DNA from: Agarivorans sp. TSD2052
GTDB lineage: Bacteria; Pseudomonadota; Gammaproteobacteria; Enterobacterales; Celerinatantimonadaceae
Direction: 5' to 3'
Assembly: GCF_023238625.1 (NCBI RefSeq)
Contig: NZ_CP096670.1
Location: forward strand, 156,501 to 220,500
DNA length: 64,000 bases
Part shown: positions 37,996 to 46,723 of the stretch, piece by piece
Numbering within the stretch: the stretch's first letter is position 1
Layout: each line of letters opens with the position of its first letter
Notes under the pieces: model-generated
Database searches by the model: none
Seen by the model: only the letters and a program-made list of their open reading frames with translations
Told to the model about the DNA's origin: nothing
Made by a program: the position numbers and the translations under genes

Positions 37996-38904
37996 GTGAC
38001 CGAACAATCGAATGAAATAGCAAGGTTTTTGGATTTTCTGGCCGACGCCATTGTTATTGTGAATGAGCAATCCAACATTGTGTTCGCTAACAAATCTTGC
38101 GCTAAGTTATTTGGTTACCAACAAGAAGTATTATTAGAGCTCACTTTAGAAGACTTAATTAAGCCTAACGTTGTGAAAGGGCATCGCTCTAAAGTGAGCC
38201 ACTATATCGTTAATCAATCGCAAGCCAAGCCGATGATGTCGCGCAGCATTATGCCGTGCCTAAATGCCAGTGGCGAAGGCTTTAACGCCAGAATATCTAT
38301 TGCCAATATTGCTTTTAACGGTGAGGCGTGTGGCATTGCCACCATACAAGATTACTCCACCGTGCAAGAGCTAATAGATGAGCTTAAAAGCGAAGCGAGC
38401 ACAGATCCGCTAACGGGCTTGTTTAACAAACGACACTTAGAAAACGTCATCGACAAACAGTACCTTGCGATTCAAGATTCTGGCTGTTTAGGGGTGGCAT
38501 ATTTAGACTTAAATGGCTTTAAAGCGATCAACGATACCTTTGGGCATGATGTTGGAGATGCCTTGTTGGTAGAAGTGGCTAGCCGTTTAAGCAAACAGTT
38601 ACGCAGCAGTGATATTTGTTTTCGAATTGGTGGCGATGAGTTTTTAGTGCTGTTTAACATTAATGACCATCAAGACTATCTAGGCGAAGCAAAGGGCATT
38701 GGCAGCAAGCTACATAGCTTGATTTCAGCACCTATTCACAATGACAAACTTGGCCAAGACCTAAGCGTTGGAGCAAGTATTGGTATTGGCACCTTACCGC
38801 ATGATGGTAAAGAACTGTCGCAAGTGATAGATAAAGCGGATAAGGCCATGTATCAGTCTAAAGTTGAAAAACTAGCCTATGTGTTGGTATCGCAGCAGCA
38901 GTAA
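37996..38904 (+). CDS. PAS-GGDEF diguanylate cyclase
   Basis: 302 residues from GTG at 37996. An N-terminal PAS sensor domain (about 7-120, with DAIVIVNEQSNIVFANKSCAKLFGY) is joined to a GGDEF domain starting TDPLTGLFNKRHLE. The active site RIGGDEF is intact (212-216), and RSSD (203-206) five residues before it is a complete inhibitory site, so the enzyme should be active and product-inhibited. It makes cyclic di-GMP in the cytoplasm. No membrane segment is visible, so the signal is probably internal. Confidence 0.93.
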   Translation: MTEQSNEIARFLDFLADAIVIVNEQSNIVFANKSCAKLFGYQQEVLLELTLEDLIKPNVVKGHRSKVSHYIVNQSQAKPMMSRSIMPCLNASGEGFNARISIANIAFNGEACGIATIQDYSTVQELIDELKSEASTDPLTGLFNKRHLENVIDKQYLAIQDSGCLGVAYLDLNGFKAINDTFGHDVGDALLVEVASRLSKQLRSSDICFRIGGDEFLVLFNINDHQDYLGEAKGIGSKLHSLISAPIHNDKLGQDLSVGASIGIGTLPHDGKELSQVIDKADKAMYQSKVEKLAYVLVSQQQ

Positions 38905-39461
38905 GCGTGTTCAATACTTTGCCCTTGTTAGCGGTTATCGTTGAAGGGCCGTTAAAGGTAGTTCTCCTTTGGCTGCTGTCTCTCACGACGTCATTAAGCT
39001 TTAACGACCAAAGCGTAGCCAAGTAAAAAGAAAGGCCGCCCTGCATTATCGTTATCCTGTGTTCAAGCTTACAAAGCGATGCTTTGTTTAAAACAACCCT
39101 TATTACTTCCGCGACTCGGCGATAATGGAAGAGGGCAAGGGAAGCAAAAGCAAACCTGCACATGCCGCATAGTGAGCTACAGCCAAAAATTTGAAATACG
39201 GCTTTATCTTGTCTACTTATTGGCGAGTAAAGCACTGTGAATGACATACAACCCCTGCATTTATCATGCTGGGGTTGTCAAAGCGGTCACAAAACGTGAA
39301 TACGGACTATTGATAAAATTAAAATAAATCTTCAAAGTAGCCTATGAGTTAAAGATAGAGTAAGAACAGCCTGGCGGCTTTGCATTAGGCGACACTTACC
39401 TGAGTTAGAAAGCATGCTCATTGAATGGGATAGGAAGCGCGTGCTTCTTACTGAAGGTTAG
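38905..39461. other. 557-bp intergenic region without a gene
   Basis: A 129-codon frame on the minus strand (38858-39247) overlaps the cyclase end and has no ribosome-binding site or recognisable motif, so I leave it out. The one clear element is the hairpin at 39248-39278. Confidence 0.5.
39248..39278. repeat. Hairpin of unknown role
   Basis: ACAACCCCTGCAT and ATGCTGGGGTTGT form a 13-bp stem with one mismatch and a TTATC loop. It is 344 bp past the cyclase stop and 184 bp before the next gene, so it ends no obvious transcript. Confidence 0.55.
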
Positions 39462-39893
39462 ATGCAAATGGATATCGAAGAGATATACACGTTTCTCGTT
39501 GAAGAAGAGGCTATTAAAAGGTCTAGTTTGCACCCCGATTCAGACCTAGTTAAAGATCTTAGTATAGAGGGAGACGATTTGTCAGAAACCATCGAACTCT
39601 TTGCGGAAAAATTTGGTGTGGAGATGAGTGAATATCGTTGGTACTTCCATCATCGAGAGGAAGGCTGGAACTTCGGGGCGCTATTTTTCAAGCCACCCTA
39701 TGCCCAAGTAGATAGAATTAATGTAACCCCCAATATATTACTTGCAGCTGCCAGTACAAAAATTTGGCCAATTTCCTATCCCGCGCATCAAATGGGTGAG
39801 GGGCGCCCTGATTTAATGTGCAACAACATCATTATTGGTGGCCTTGGGTTAATCGGCCTATTGCTCTGGGTATCTGAAAAGTTTGGGACCTAA
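39462..39893 (+). CDS. DUF1493 acyl-carrier-like protein
   Basis: 143 residues. The pattern is that of DUF1493: EEIYTFLVEEEAI, then DSDLVKDLSIEGDDLSETIELFAEKFGVEM, which follows the acyl-carrier helix-2 region, but with Asp-Asp in place of the phosphopantetheine Asp-Ser, and a Trp-rich tail with YRWYFHHREEGWN. The last 20 residues are hydrophobic and may form a membrane helix. Function unknown. It lies 33 bp upstream of the TPM-domain gene and may share a transcript with it. Confidence 0.75.
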   Translation: MQMDIEEIYTFLVEEEAIKRSSLHPDSDLVKDLSIEGDDLSETIELFAEKFGVEMSEYRWYFHHREEGWNFGALFFKPPYAQVDRINVTPNILLAAASTKIWPISYPAHQMGEGRPDLMCNNIIIGGLGLIGLLLWVSEKFGT

Positions 39894-39929
39894 GCAAGCC
39901 AGCAGGGGTTAAACATCAAGGAGAAAGTG

Positions 39930-40640
39930 TTGAAACATTTCGTACTACTATTGGTATTGATATCAAATATTTGTTTTGCAGCTCTACCCAAACCGAGAGC
40001 CGAATACGTTAATGATTTTGCGGGCTTAATCCGCTCCAGTGATGAAGTAGAACTCACTGAAAAGTTAAAGAGTGTCGAGTATTACACAGGTATAGAGATA
40101 ACGGTGGTAACCATAAATGACTTTGAACTATACCGTGACCAATTCTCCACATGGGAATCATTTGCCACCAGCCTCTTTAATAAATGGGGAGTCGGCAATC
40201 TTCCAGAAAACGACGGTGTCATGTTGCTTGTGTCTGAACGCGGGAGAAAGATACGTATAGAGCTTGGTGCGGGCTACCCAAGCCGCTTCAACCACATAAT
40301 GAAGGTCATCATTGATGAAACCATATACCCAAGCTTCAAAATTGATGCCTATTCGCAAGGTATTGTTAGTGGTACTGACGCAATCGTAGCCGCCGTCACT
40401 GAGCCTGTTTCTTTTTTTGAATGGTATAAGTGGTATATCTTGGGCGGTGTCGGAGCTTTATTATCCACACTTATAGCCCTTTCTGTTGACCGTAAGAAAA
40501 ACGCTGGATTGTTCTGGGTTTTACTGGGATTTGCTGGGTTTATTATTCTAGGTATTTGGGGTCTACTTAAAGATGGGAACGCCTCTGATGGCTTCGGTGG
40601 AGGAAGCTCTGACGGTGGGGGCGCATCTGGTGGGGATTAA
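39930..40640 (+). CDS. TPM-domain membrane protein
   Basis: About 236 residues from the TTG at 39930, 6 bp after AAGGAG (a GTG at 39927 is too close to it). Signal peptide (KHFVLLLVLISNICFA), TPM domain (YVNDFAGLIRSSDEVELTEKL, IEITVVTIND, NDGVMLLVSERGRKIRIELGAGY), two membrane helices, and a Gly/Ser tail GGGSSDGGGASGG, all typical. TPM proteins act in membrane-protein or photosystem repair in plants; the bacterial role is not settled. Confidence 0.88.
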   Translation: MKHFVLLLVLISNICFAALPKPRAEYVNDFAGLIRSSDEVELTEKLKSVEYYTGIEITVVTINDFELYRDQFSTWESFATSLFNKWGVGNLPENDGVMLLVSERGRKIRIELGAGYPSRFNHIMKVIIDETIYPSFKIDAYSQGIVSGTDAIVAAVTEPVSFFEWYKWYILGGVGALLSTLIALSVDRKKNAGLFWVLLGFAGFIILGIWGLLKDGNASDGFGGGSSDGGGASGGD

Positions 40641-40838
40641 AGAAAGTGCGAAACAAATCGACCAGCCACCTGCATTTTAGGTTTCAAGCGTTTTCTTGTT
40701 TAAGTAAAGGCGATATTTAAACACCTTTATGCCCATTGCACCTAAGAGCAATAGCTCATGCATATATTACTCGCTTACGCAGTCTTACTAAACGTTTGCC
40801 AAATAAAGTGAGTTAAGAAATGGTAGTGAACGAACTCT

Positions 40839-41768
40839 CTAGGCGTCTAACATTGTTAACTGTGATGACATCCAGTTTATAAATGCCGCTATTTTGGGTC
40901 TGGTTTGTTGTCCTTGCATACATATTAAGTCGTATCCCAGACCGGATGGCGCTTCGGAGAGTGGCATAACTAACTGACCATTTTCTAAATATTCTTGCAC
41001 AAGTGATTTCCGAGCAATGCCTATACCTAATCCATTTCGAGCGGCGATCATAGCCATATCAGAATGATTAATTTGAAACGTTTTTTTCATTATATCTAGG
41101 GATTGTAGTTCTTCGTCTTGTTGATGATCGCGCCACACTGACCATTCTATGTCTGGCTCAGTGCCCTCTAATGATTCTGTACAATGGATAAATGAGACGT
41201 TTGAGAGTTGCGTTGCAACTGGATCAGCATTGTCAAAATATTCATCGAAATACTGAGGGCTACATACGGGGACTAATATCTCGTCAAACAAGCGTTTATG
41301 ATAGAACCCTGGATGCTCGTTGTTGCTGTAATATATGGCGATATCGACAGGTTCATGTTGAAAGTCTAAGCGGCTCGCTTTTACTCTCAACTTTATTTTC
41401 AGATTTGGGTAGCGTTGTTGAAAATCTGGAAGCCTCTCTAGAATCCACCTTTGAGCAAACGTGGGTGCCGCGCCAATGTAGAGTTCGCCTCGTAACTCGT
41501 TAAATTTAATATCATCTAGCTCGGAGAATATGACCTCGAAAGACTGATTTAAAGCATGAAGTAAGCGTTTTCCTTCGTTGGTCAGTTCAAGTCTCCTTGT
41601 TAACCTTACAAACAAACTAAAACCCAGTTGCTTCTCTAAAGATTTAATTCTTTGGCTAACAGCGCCTTGTGTAATAAACAGCTCTTCACCGGCTTTGGTA
41701 AAGCTAAGAGATTTACCCGCGATGGCAAAAGTGTACATGTTGGATAGCATTTGCTGTTTTTGGTTCAT
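40839..41768 (-). CDS. LysR-family transcriptional regulator
   Basis: 309 residues. The helix-turn-helix is clear in SLSFTKAGEELFITQGAVSQRIKSLEKQLGFSLFVRL (about 19-55), followed by RRLELTNEGKRLLHAL, then a periplasmic-binding-protein-like effector domain. It is divergent from the GH4 gene with 114 bp between starts holding nested inverted repeats, so it probably controls that gene and itself. Confidence 0.9.
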   Translation of the reverse strand: MNQKQQMLSNMYTFAIAGKSLSFTKAGEELFITQGAVSQRIKSLEKQLGFSLFVRLTRRLELTNEGKRLLHALNQSFEVIFSELDDIKFNELRGELYIGAAPTFAQRWILERLPDFQQRYPNLKIKLRVKASRLDFQHEPVDIAIYYSNNEHPGFYHKRLFDEILVPVCSPQYFDEYFDNADPVATQLSNVSFIHCTESLEGTEPDIEWSVWRDHQQDEELQSLDIMKKTFQINHSDMAMIAARNGLGIGIARKSLVQEYLENGQLVMPLSEAPSGLGYDLICMQGQQTRPKIAAFINWMSSQLTMLDA

Positions 41769-41795
41769 GGTGCATACAACTATATGGATTAGCTT

Positions 41796-41857
41796 GGCTA
41801 ATTCATACCAGCTAAATTCTGGTTTGTAAACCAGGTGGGTATGCTTTTAAATTAGCC
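41796..41857. promoter_or_regulatory. Nested inverted repeats between lysR-type gene and GH4 gene
   Basis: Inner perfect repeat CTGGTTT-GT-AAACCAG (41819-41834). Outer arms GGCTAATTCATACC (41796-41809) pair with GGTATG at 41838-41843 and ATTAGCC at 41851-41857, with a 7-base interruption. This is a plausible LysR binding region; no T-N11-A site is proven. Confidence 0.55.
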
Positions 41858-41882
41858 TATCTTATCCATGCGAGGCATTACG

Positions 41883-43205
41883 ATGAACAAGAATATAAAA
41901 ATCACCGTTATTGGTGCAGGCTCAAGTTACACTCCAGAGCTTATTGAAGGCCTAATAAAGCGTAACGATGAACTTCCCATTGGTGAGTTGTGGTTGGTTG
42001 ATATTGAAGATGGTGCAGAAAAAGTTAGCATCATCGGTGATTTAACACGCCGTATGCTGGCCAAGAATAATATGTCACATATTGCCGTTCATGTGACCTT
42101 AGATCGAAAACCTGCACTTGAAGGGGCAGATTTTGTTTGTTCACAATTTCGCGCGGGTTGTTTAGAAGGTCGAATTCGTGATGAACGTATTTCTCTTAAG
42201 TATGGAATGATTGGTCAAGAAACCAATGGATTAGGCGGTTTTGCAAACGCATGTCGCACGATTCCTATCGCCTTAGAAATAGCAAAAGAGATGGAAGAAT
42301 TGTGTCCTGAAGCTTGGTTACTTAACTTTACCAATCCATCGGGTATGGTGACAGAAGCTATCTTGAAACATACCAAAGTGAAAGCTGTAGGTTTGTGCAA
42401 TGTCCCTGTAATTATGCAAAAAGGCATAGCAAAAATGCTTGGCGCAAATGAACAAGATTTCGTATTGCAAGTCGCTGGGCTAAACCACTTCATCTGGGCA
42501 CGTAAAGTACTTCATGAGGGGCGCGATAAACTGCAAGATGTGGTTGAAGAAATGCTTTCAGGCAATGATCCACTTGTGCCACAGAATATCCCTAAATTTA
42601 AATGGCCTGCGGAACTGCTGCGTAATATGGGCATGATTCCTTGTGCCTATTTACGTTACTACTACACCAGTGAAGACATCTTGGGTCAAGAACTGGAAGA
42701 AGCGAGTGGGCAAGGTACACGTGGTGAAGTGGTTAAAGCGATGGAAAATAGATTATTTGATATCTATCGAAATCCAGAACAAAATGAAAAACCTAAAGAG
42801 TTAGAAAAGCGTGGCGGGCAATATTATTCAGAAGCAGCTTGTGAACTAATGAGCTCTATCTTCAATGACAAGCGTACTATTATGCATGTAAACACAAGAA
42901 ACAATGGCGCCATTGAAGGGCTCCCCAATGACTGTACAGTAGAAGTGAGCAGCGTGATCACTAAATCAGGCCCACTTCCATTAAACGTTGCACCATTCCC
43001 GAACGATACTTTGCGTCTAATTCAGGTATTGAAAGAATTTGAATCACTGACGGTGGAAGCGGCCATTACTGGAGATCGAAACACAGCGCACCGAGCGCTA
43101 GTTTTAAACCCGCTTGTCACTACTGGTACCGTCCTAGAAACAGCCTTAAATGAAACCATTGACGCTAACTTGGATTACATGCCTCAGTTTCGAAAAAATG
43201 TCTGA
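41883..43205 (+). CDS. GH4 6-phospho-beta-glucosidase-like enzyme
   Basis: 440 residues from the ATG at 41883 (CGAGG 7 bp upstream). GH4 enzymes use NAD and a divalent metal. Dinucleotide fold ITVIGAGSSYTPELIEGL at the start; the NFTNPSG loop; the metal Cys in GLCNVP (C172) and His in LNHFIW (H202). CNVP is the pattern of 6-phospho-beta-glucosidases (other GH4 groups carry a different residue after Cys). It cleaves phosphorylated disaccharides in the cytoplasm, but no PTS transporter is adjacent. Confidence 0.9.
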   Translation: MNKNIKITVIGAGSSYTPELIEGLIKRNDELPIGELWLVDIEDGAEKVSIIGDLTRRMLAKNNMSHIAVHVTLDRKPALEGADFVCSQFRAGCLEGRIRDERISLKYGMIGQETNGLGGFANACRTIPIALEIAKEMEELCPEAWLLNFTNPSGMVTEAILKHTKVKAVGLCNVPVIMQKGIAKMLGANEQDFVLQVAGLNHFIWARKVLHEGRDKLQDVVEEMLSGNDPLVPQNIPKFKWPAELLRNMGMIPCAYLRYYYTSEDILGQELEEASGQGTRGEVVKAMENRLFDIYRNPEQNEKPKELEKRGGQYYSEAACELMSSIFNDKRTIMHVNTRNNGAIEGLPNDCTVEVSSVITKSGPLPLNVAPFPNDTLRLIQVLKEFESLTVEAAITGDRNTAHRALVLNPLVTTGTVLETALNETIDANLDYMPQFRKNV

Positions 43206-43512
43206 CGTTAAGGCGCAGTGATTTGCTCTTATAAGGTAAGAAACTATGGAGCAGTAGAGATTTGATCATCTCTACTGCTTTTTATGTTGAGTTCGAAGAC
43301 CATGCAGATACTTTATACATTGGATTTGTCAGGATCATTTTGTCACTTTCCAATTTGCGGTTAAATTAGATTTGAGCATTTTCTCTAACTTCCCTTTGTT
43401 CAACTATGAGTCTACAAATTGTAGCTGACTCACTTTGCCCATTTATGAGCCACATTGACGTATCAGAGCTAAGAAAAAAGCCTCTAAACTATATTGTTCC
43501 CCAGCAATACGG
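43206..43512. other. 307-bp intergenic region with the GH4 terminator
   Basis: Contains the terminator at 43250-43284 and no gene. The right part, 43285-43512, is unremarkable AT-rich sequence up to the convergent unknown gene. Confidence 0.5.
43250..43284 (+). terminator. Terminator of the GH4 gene
   Basis: AGCAGTAGAGAT (43250-43261) pairs perfectly with ATCTCTACTGCT (43268-43279), loop TTGATC, followed by TTTTTAT. Clear rho-independent terminator. Confidence 0.92.
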
Positions 43513-44721
43513 TCATCTTATTTTCATTTTTAGATATGCCCTATAAATAGTGTCTGGTGTTAATATCCATCCGTACCTAGCTAATATATTTACCGCTTTT
43601 TCTTTGATATCCTCTATAGATTGCTTTTCCTCAACATCAAAGTTCTGTTGAACTCTTAAATTATGGAGAATAAGAGCACCAATGGTACTGACCCATTTTC
43701 TCCCACTAGGTTTAAGCTCATCAAAGAAATCGTCACTTGTGATGGCATATGAATCTCTAATGACCATAAACATTTTCGTATAAGCGATCTCTAGCTCTTT
43801 ATCGGTGATTTCATTAACCACAAAATGCGGTAATACTTGATCGCTTTCATACATCAATCTCACTGCTACCGCAAACTCTCTCTGCTCTAAGTCATCATGC
43901 TCGAACTTATTGCATAGGTTGATTGATTTGTTGGCTGAAATTTGATTCACAATATCCACTGCTTTCGCAACATAGAAGCCACTATACCTATATGCCATAT
44001 AGCCCTCTAAGAATAATCCGATTAAGTGGGACGATTCATTGTCTTGTGCGTCATACGTAGGGAGTTGGTAGTTAGCTGATCGTGTACAAAAGTTAATCCC
44101 CTCCATTCTTCTCATGAATTGGCTTATCACCGCTCCGGCTGGTGTGATCGAAAATAAAAAATACAAATAGAAATACCCCATATCCCACCGTAAAGACTGA
44201 CTCTGGGAGCATTGTTGAGTAATCGATGAAAACATTCCCAATAGGTTGTAGTGCTCCATAAACATTTCGACAGCTAGATCAACATCATCATTTACAATCT
44301 TAGGGTATGCCGCTTGTACTCTTTCTATCTCTAGTTCTATCACCTCCAGTGTAAAGCTTTCAGATTTAAGGTATGGGCTCGCTATTGACTCACCCTTCAT
44401 TTTTTCGCGGTATGCGAAGGCATTAATGGTGGAAATAATGAGACTAAGCGTTCGGTACTTATATAAATTACGCCCAAGTGCTGTTTGTAGCGTTTTGGTG
44501 CTTGGATGCTCATCAATACACTTTTTTAAGCTTGTATCCATATCCATGGCTAATTGACGAAGAGCCTTAATCATTGAGTTGTCTAGAACGCAAAACTTGA
44601 GGTTTGCAGTTGCAAGGAGTTCAAATAGGTCAAGAGCAAGTGTTTGATTCTTTGGTGTTCTGGGCATGAACATTTCCATCTTTCGAGCGAATACGTTAAA
44701 TATGGTACGTAAAAATGTCAT
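43513..44721 (-). CDS. Uncharacterised helical protein
   Basis: Up to 402 residues; the start is uncertain, with ATGs at 44721, 44679, 44673 and 44667, none with a good ribosome-binding site. No signal peptide. The sequence is mostly helical with Leu/Phe-rich stretches and one hydrophobic segment (DMGYFYLYFLFSITPAGAVISQF). I recognise no family. It is divergent from a small zinc-ribbon protein and lies at the left edge of the accessory region, so horizontal acquisition is possible. Confidence 0.6.
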   Translation of the reverse strand: MTFLRTIFNVFARKMEMFMPRTPKNQTLALDLFELLATANLKFCVLDNSMIKALRQLAMDMDTSLKKCIDEHPSTKTLQTALGRNLYKYRTLSLIISTINAFAYREKMKGESIASPYLKSESFTLEVIELEIERVQAAYPKIVNDDVDLAVEMFMEHYNLLGMFSSITQQCSQSQSLRWDMGYFYLYFLFSITPAGAVISQFMRRMEGINFCTRSANYQLPTYDAQDNESSHLIGLFLEGYMAYRYSGFYVAKAVDIVNQISANKSINLCNKFEHDDLEQREFAVAVRLMYESDQVLPHFVVNEITDKELEIAYTKMFMVIRDSYAITSDDFFDELKPSGRKWVSTIGALILHNLRVQQNFDVEEKQSIEDIKEKAVNILARYGWILTPDTIYRAYLKMKIR

Positions 44722-44779
44722 TTATTACACGTTTTTCAAGGCTTATAGTTTAAGCAACTTTAACGAAAGGCTGAAAATC

Positions 44780-45046
44780 ATGAAAATACAATGTATGAAC
44801 TGCGAGCAAACCGAAACTGTCAACAAAGATTTCTTTTTGAAGTTATTTGGTGCTTCCATGGCTGGTATGGGCTTTTATGCTTGGCTTAAGTATATATTTG
44901 CGGGTACTGGCTGTGCCTTATTAATTTGTGTAGCAATGATGAGTGGCGGCATTGCAATCTTGGCATTCAAGGAAGAGATAATGGAGGTTATTTTCAATCA
45001 AAAATATAAATGCTCTAAATGCGGGTCAAAGAAATGGTCGTCATAG
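44780..45046 (+). CDS. Small zinc-ribbon membrane protein
   Basis: About 88 residues from the ATG at 44780, with AAAGG 10 bp upstream; the longer frame from 44666 overlaps the divergent gene. The sequence begins CMNCEQTE and ends YKCSKCGSKKW: two CxxC knuckles bracketing a hydrophobic segment (GTGCALLICVAMMSGGIAILAF). So the chain ends in a zinc-binding ribbon with a membrane helix or hairpin between. Function unknown. Confidence 0.65.
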   Translation: MKIQCMNCEQTETVNKDFFLKLFGASMAGMGFYAWLKYIFAGTGCALLICVAMMSGGIAILAFKEEIMEVIFNQKYKCSKCGSKKWSS

Positions 45047-45338
45047 TTGGATAAAAAACATTTTAGTTTCTTCATCCAAGCAAATTGTAGCGGTCAACCA
45101 ATTAGAACCAAGCCGATGGTAAGGCCCGAGAACCAGTTATGTGCTTTTTTCACCACTGGTGAGGCCTAAGAATCCTAGCCACATACGAGGTTCTCAACAT
45201 TTTGTGGCTTCCATCCGTAACTCGAAATTGCCCCAAAGTTTGTTTAGACTGTATAGCGACTCGCATTATTGTATGCAAATTTGACCTAATTAAACTAATC
45301 GTTAAAACTATTCAATCCCTACCAATGATGGTTTAAAT

Positions 45339-45755
45339 ATGATCAGAGTTTGCCCAGTAGTTACACGACGAAATGGTCGAACTGAAATACTTGTATTCCA
45401 ACACCCGTTGGCTGGGATTTAAATCGTTAAGGGCAGTCTAGAGAGTAGTGACGACTCCATAGAATTCGGTGCAAAGCGGGATCTTTTTGAAGAAGCAGGG
45501 ATCGAAAACATTACTCGAGTGGAATACCTCGGCGAATGGAATACTGGGTATGAAGGTCAAATATGGCACTTCGTTCTTTGTGAAGTAAGCGGCTTACAGG
45601 ACTTTTGGATTAATCATACGATGGATGATGGTGGGCTAGATTTCTCTTTTTATTGGCAAGACCTAGAAAGCCCAATATGTAGTGATTGTCATTCTGTATT
45701 TGAACATGCTTTACTAAAAATCACGCAGCTACTCGCAGACAACAGTGCGCTATAA
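45339..45755 (+). pseudogene. Nudix hydrolase broken by an in-frame stop
   Basis: From ATG 45339 the frame reads MIRVCPVVTRRNGRTEILVF, then a TAA at 45420-45422, then continues in the same frame IVKGSLESSDDSIEFGAKRD and LFEEAGI, giving a 138-residue Nudix protein with one stop. The TAA stands where family members usually have Gln (a single C-to-T change). The Nudix box is also weak: one extra residue and Asp for Glu at two positions. It is therefore decayed, probably once a phosphohydrolase of nucleotide derivatives. Downstream part alone (45519-45755) is not a plausible gene. Confidence 0.85.
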
Positions 45756-46058
45756 AGCACACGTTAGGGTTAGCTCAGATATATCAATCTTTATTGTCAC
45801 TCGGTGGACTCGTAGAGCCGAAATGAAGTGCGAAAATGATCAAACATTGTCTCTCAACTCGCCAGTTATCGTGTCAATTCTTCACATTTGCGGTCAAACA
45901 TTCTTGGCTTCCCACATTAGTAGCGTTATCCTCCACTAACCACATGCAAGGGGGAGGGTGGAAATGGTAAATTTCGCTATGAGGGCCAAAACAACCTTAC
46001 ATCAACATGCGCGTCATCTGATGCAGTGCTGTTTAGTTGTCAATATTTGACCGGTACT
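45756..46058. other. 303-bp intergenic region, nothing recognised
   Basis: A 64-codon frame (45745-45939) has no motif or ribosome-binding site and overlaps the end of the Nudix remnant. I see no RNA gene or repeat. Confidence 0.45.
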
Positions 46059-46601
46059 TTAGTGCCACGATTGAGAGTAACTAACGCATCGTATTTGCGA
46101 TGACTGCTCTGCAAACTTCTCATCCCGTCCGCTTCTAGCGATGTTTCTCTCATCACCGTGATACTTTATCGAGAATAAGTGGTAATTGCGTGCGTGCACT
46201 ATCGGCCCCGTACAACCAATCTCCCCATAGTACTTAGCTCTTAGTGTTAGGTGCCAAGTTTGGCCACCCAACCCGGTACGACGAAAATTCGCAATGCGCG
46301 ATGCATAGAAATCCCAACTTCCATCGTTATGTATAGTGAATTGAGCAGGGTTCTCATAGTGAAGGCTTTTTCTATAGAAAGCGATGTTTTCAAGCGTGAA
46401 TATGGAGTACTTCATAGGCTTCATATCACTGAGCGGTGCCACACCAATATCTAACGTATTGACCTCGTCGGCCTCAGGTGGCGAGTCTATGACCTCTTCA
46501 TCGGTTAACTTGGTTTGTTCACTGGGTGAACTACATCCAATTACAAGTAGAGGTAGGCAAAGCAACATCCAGCCATATCGCGTGTATTGTTTAGTGTCCA
46601 C
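46059..46601 (-). CDS. Lipoprotein of unknown function
   Basis: About 180 residues from the GTG at 46601, chosen because AAAGGAG lies 7 bp upstream; a GTG at 46610 is too close to it. Lipoprotein signal: WMLLCLPLLVIGC with Cys in the lipobox, followed by an acidic linker with many Glu, Asp and Pro. The domain FTIHNDGSWDFYASRIANFRR and GGQTWHLTLRAKYYG looks beta-rich. Two Cys in the C-terminal part. No family recognised. Confidence 0.6.
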   Translation of the reverse strand: MDTKQYTRYGWMLLCLPLLVIGCSSPSEQTKLTDEEVIDSPPEADEVNTLDIGVAPLSDMKPMKYSIFTLENIAFYRKSLHYENPAQFTIHNDGSWDFYASRIANFRRTGLGGQTWHLTLRAKYYGEIGCTGPIVHARNYHLFSIKYHGDERNIARSGRDEKFAEQSSQIRCVSYSQSWH

Positions 46602-46723
46602 TTCTAGCACTCCTTTAATTGCGCCGCTTTGTAAGCAAGAATCCTAATAAAGAATAGCTCTTCTCAGAACCTTTGCTACTTATCGGAATACTATAAAGAC
46701 TTATCAAATGCATTATAGTTTGA

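Noticed and set aside
38858-39247. 129-codon minus-strand frame after the diguanylate cyclase
   Set aside because: Overlaps the cyclase end, lacks a start site and has no motif.
45745-45939. 64-codon frame after the Nudix remnant
   Set aside because: No ribosome-binding site or family match; it overlaps the remnant.
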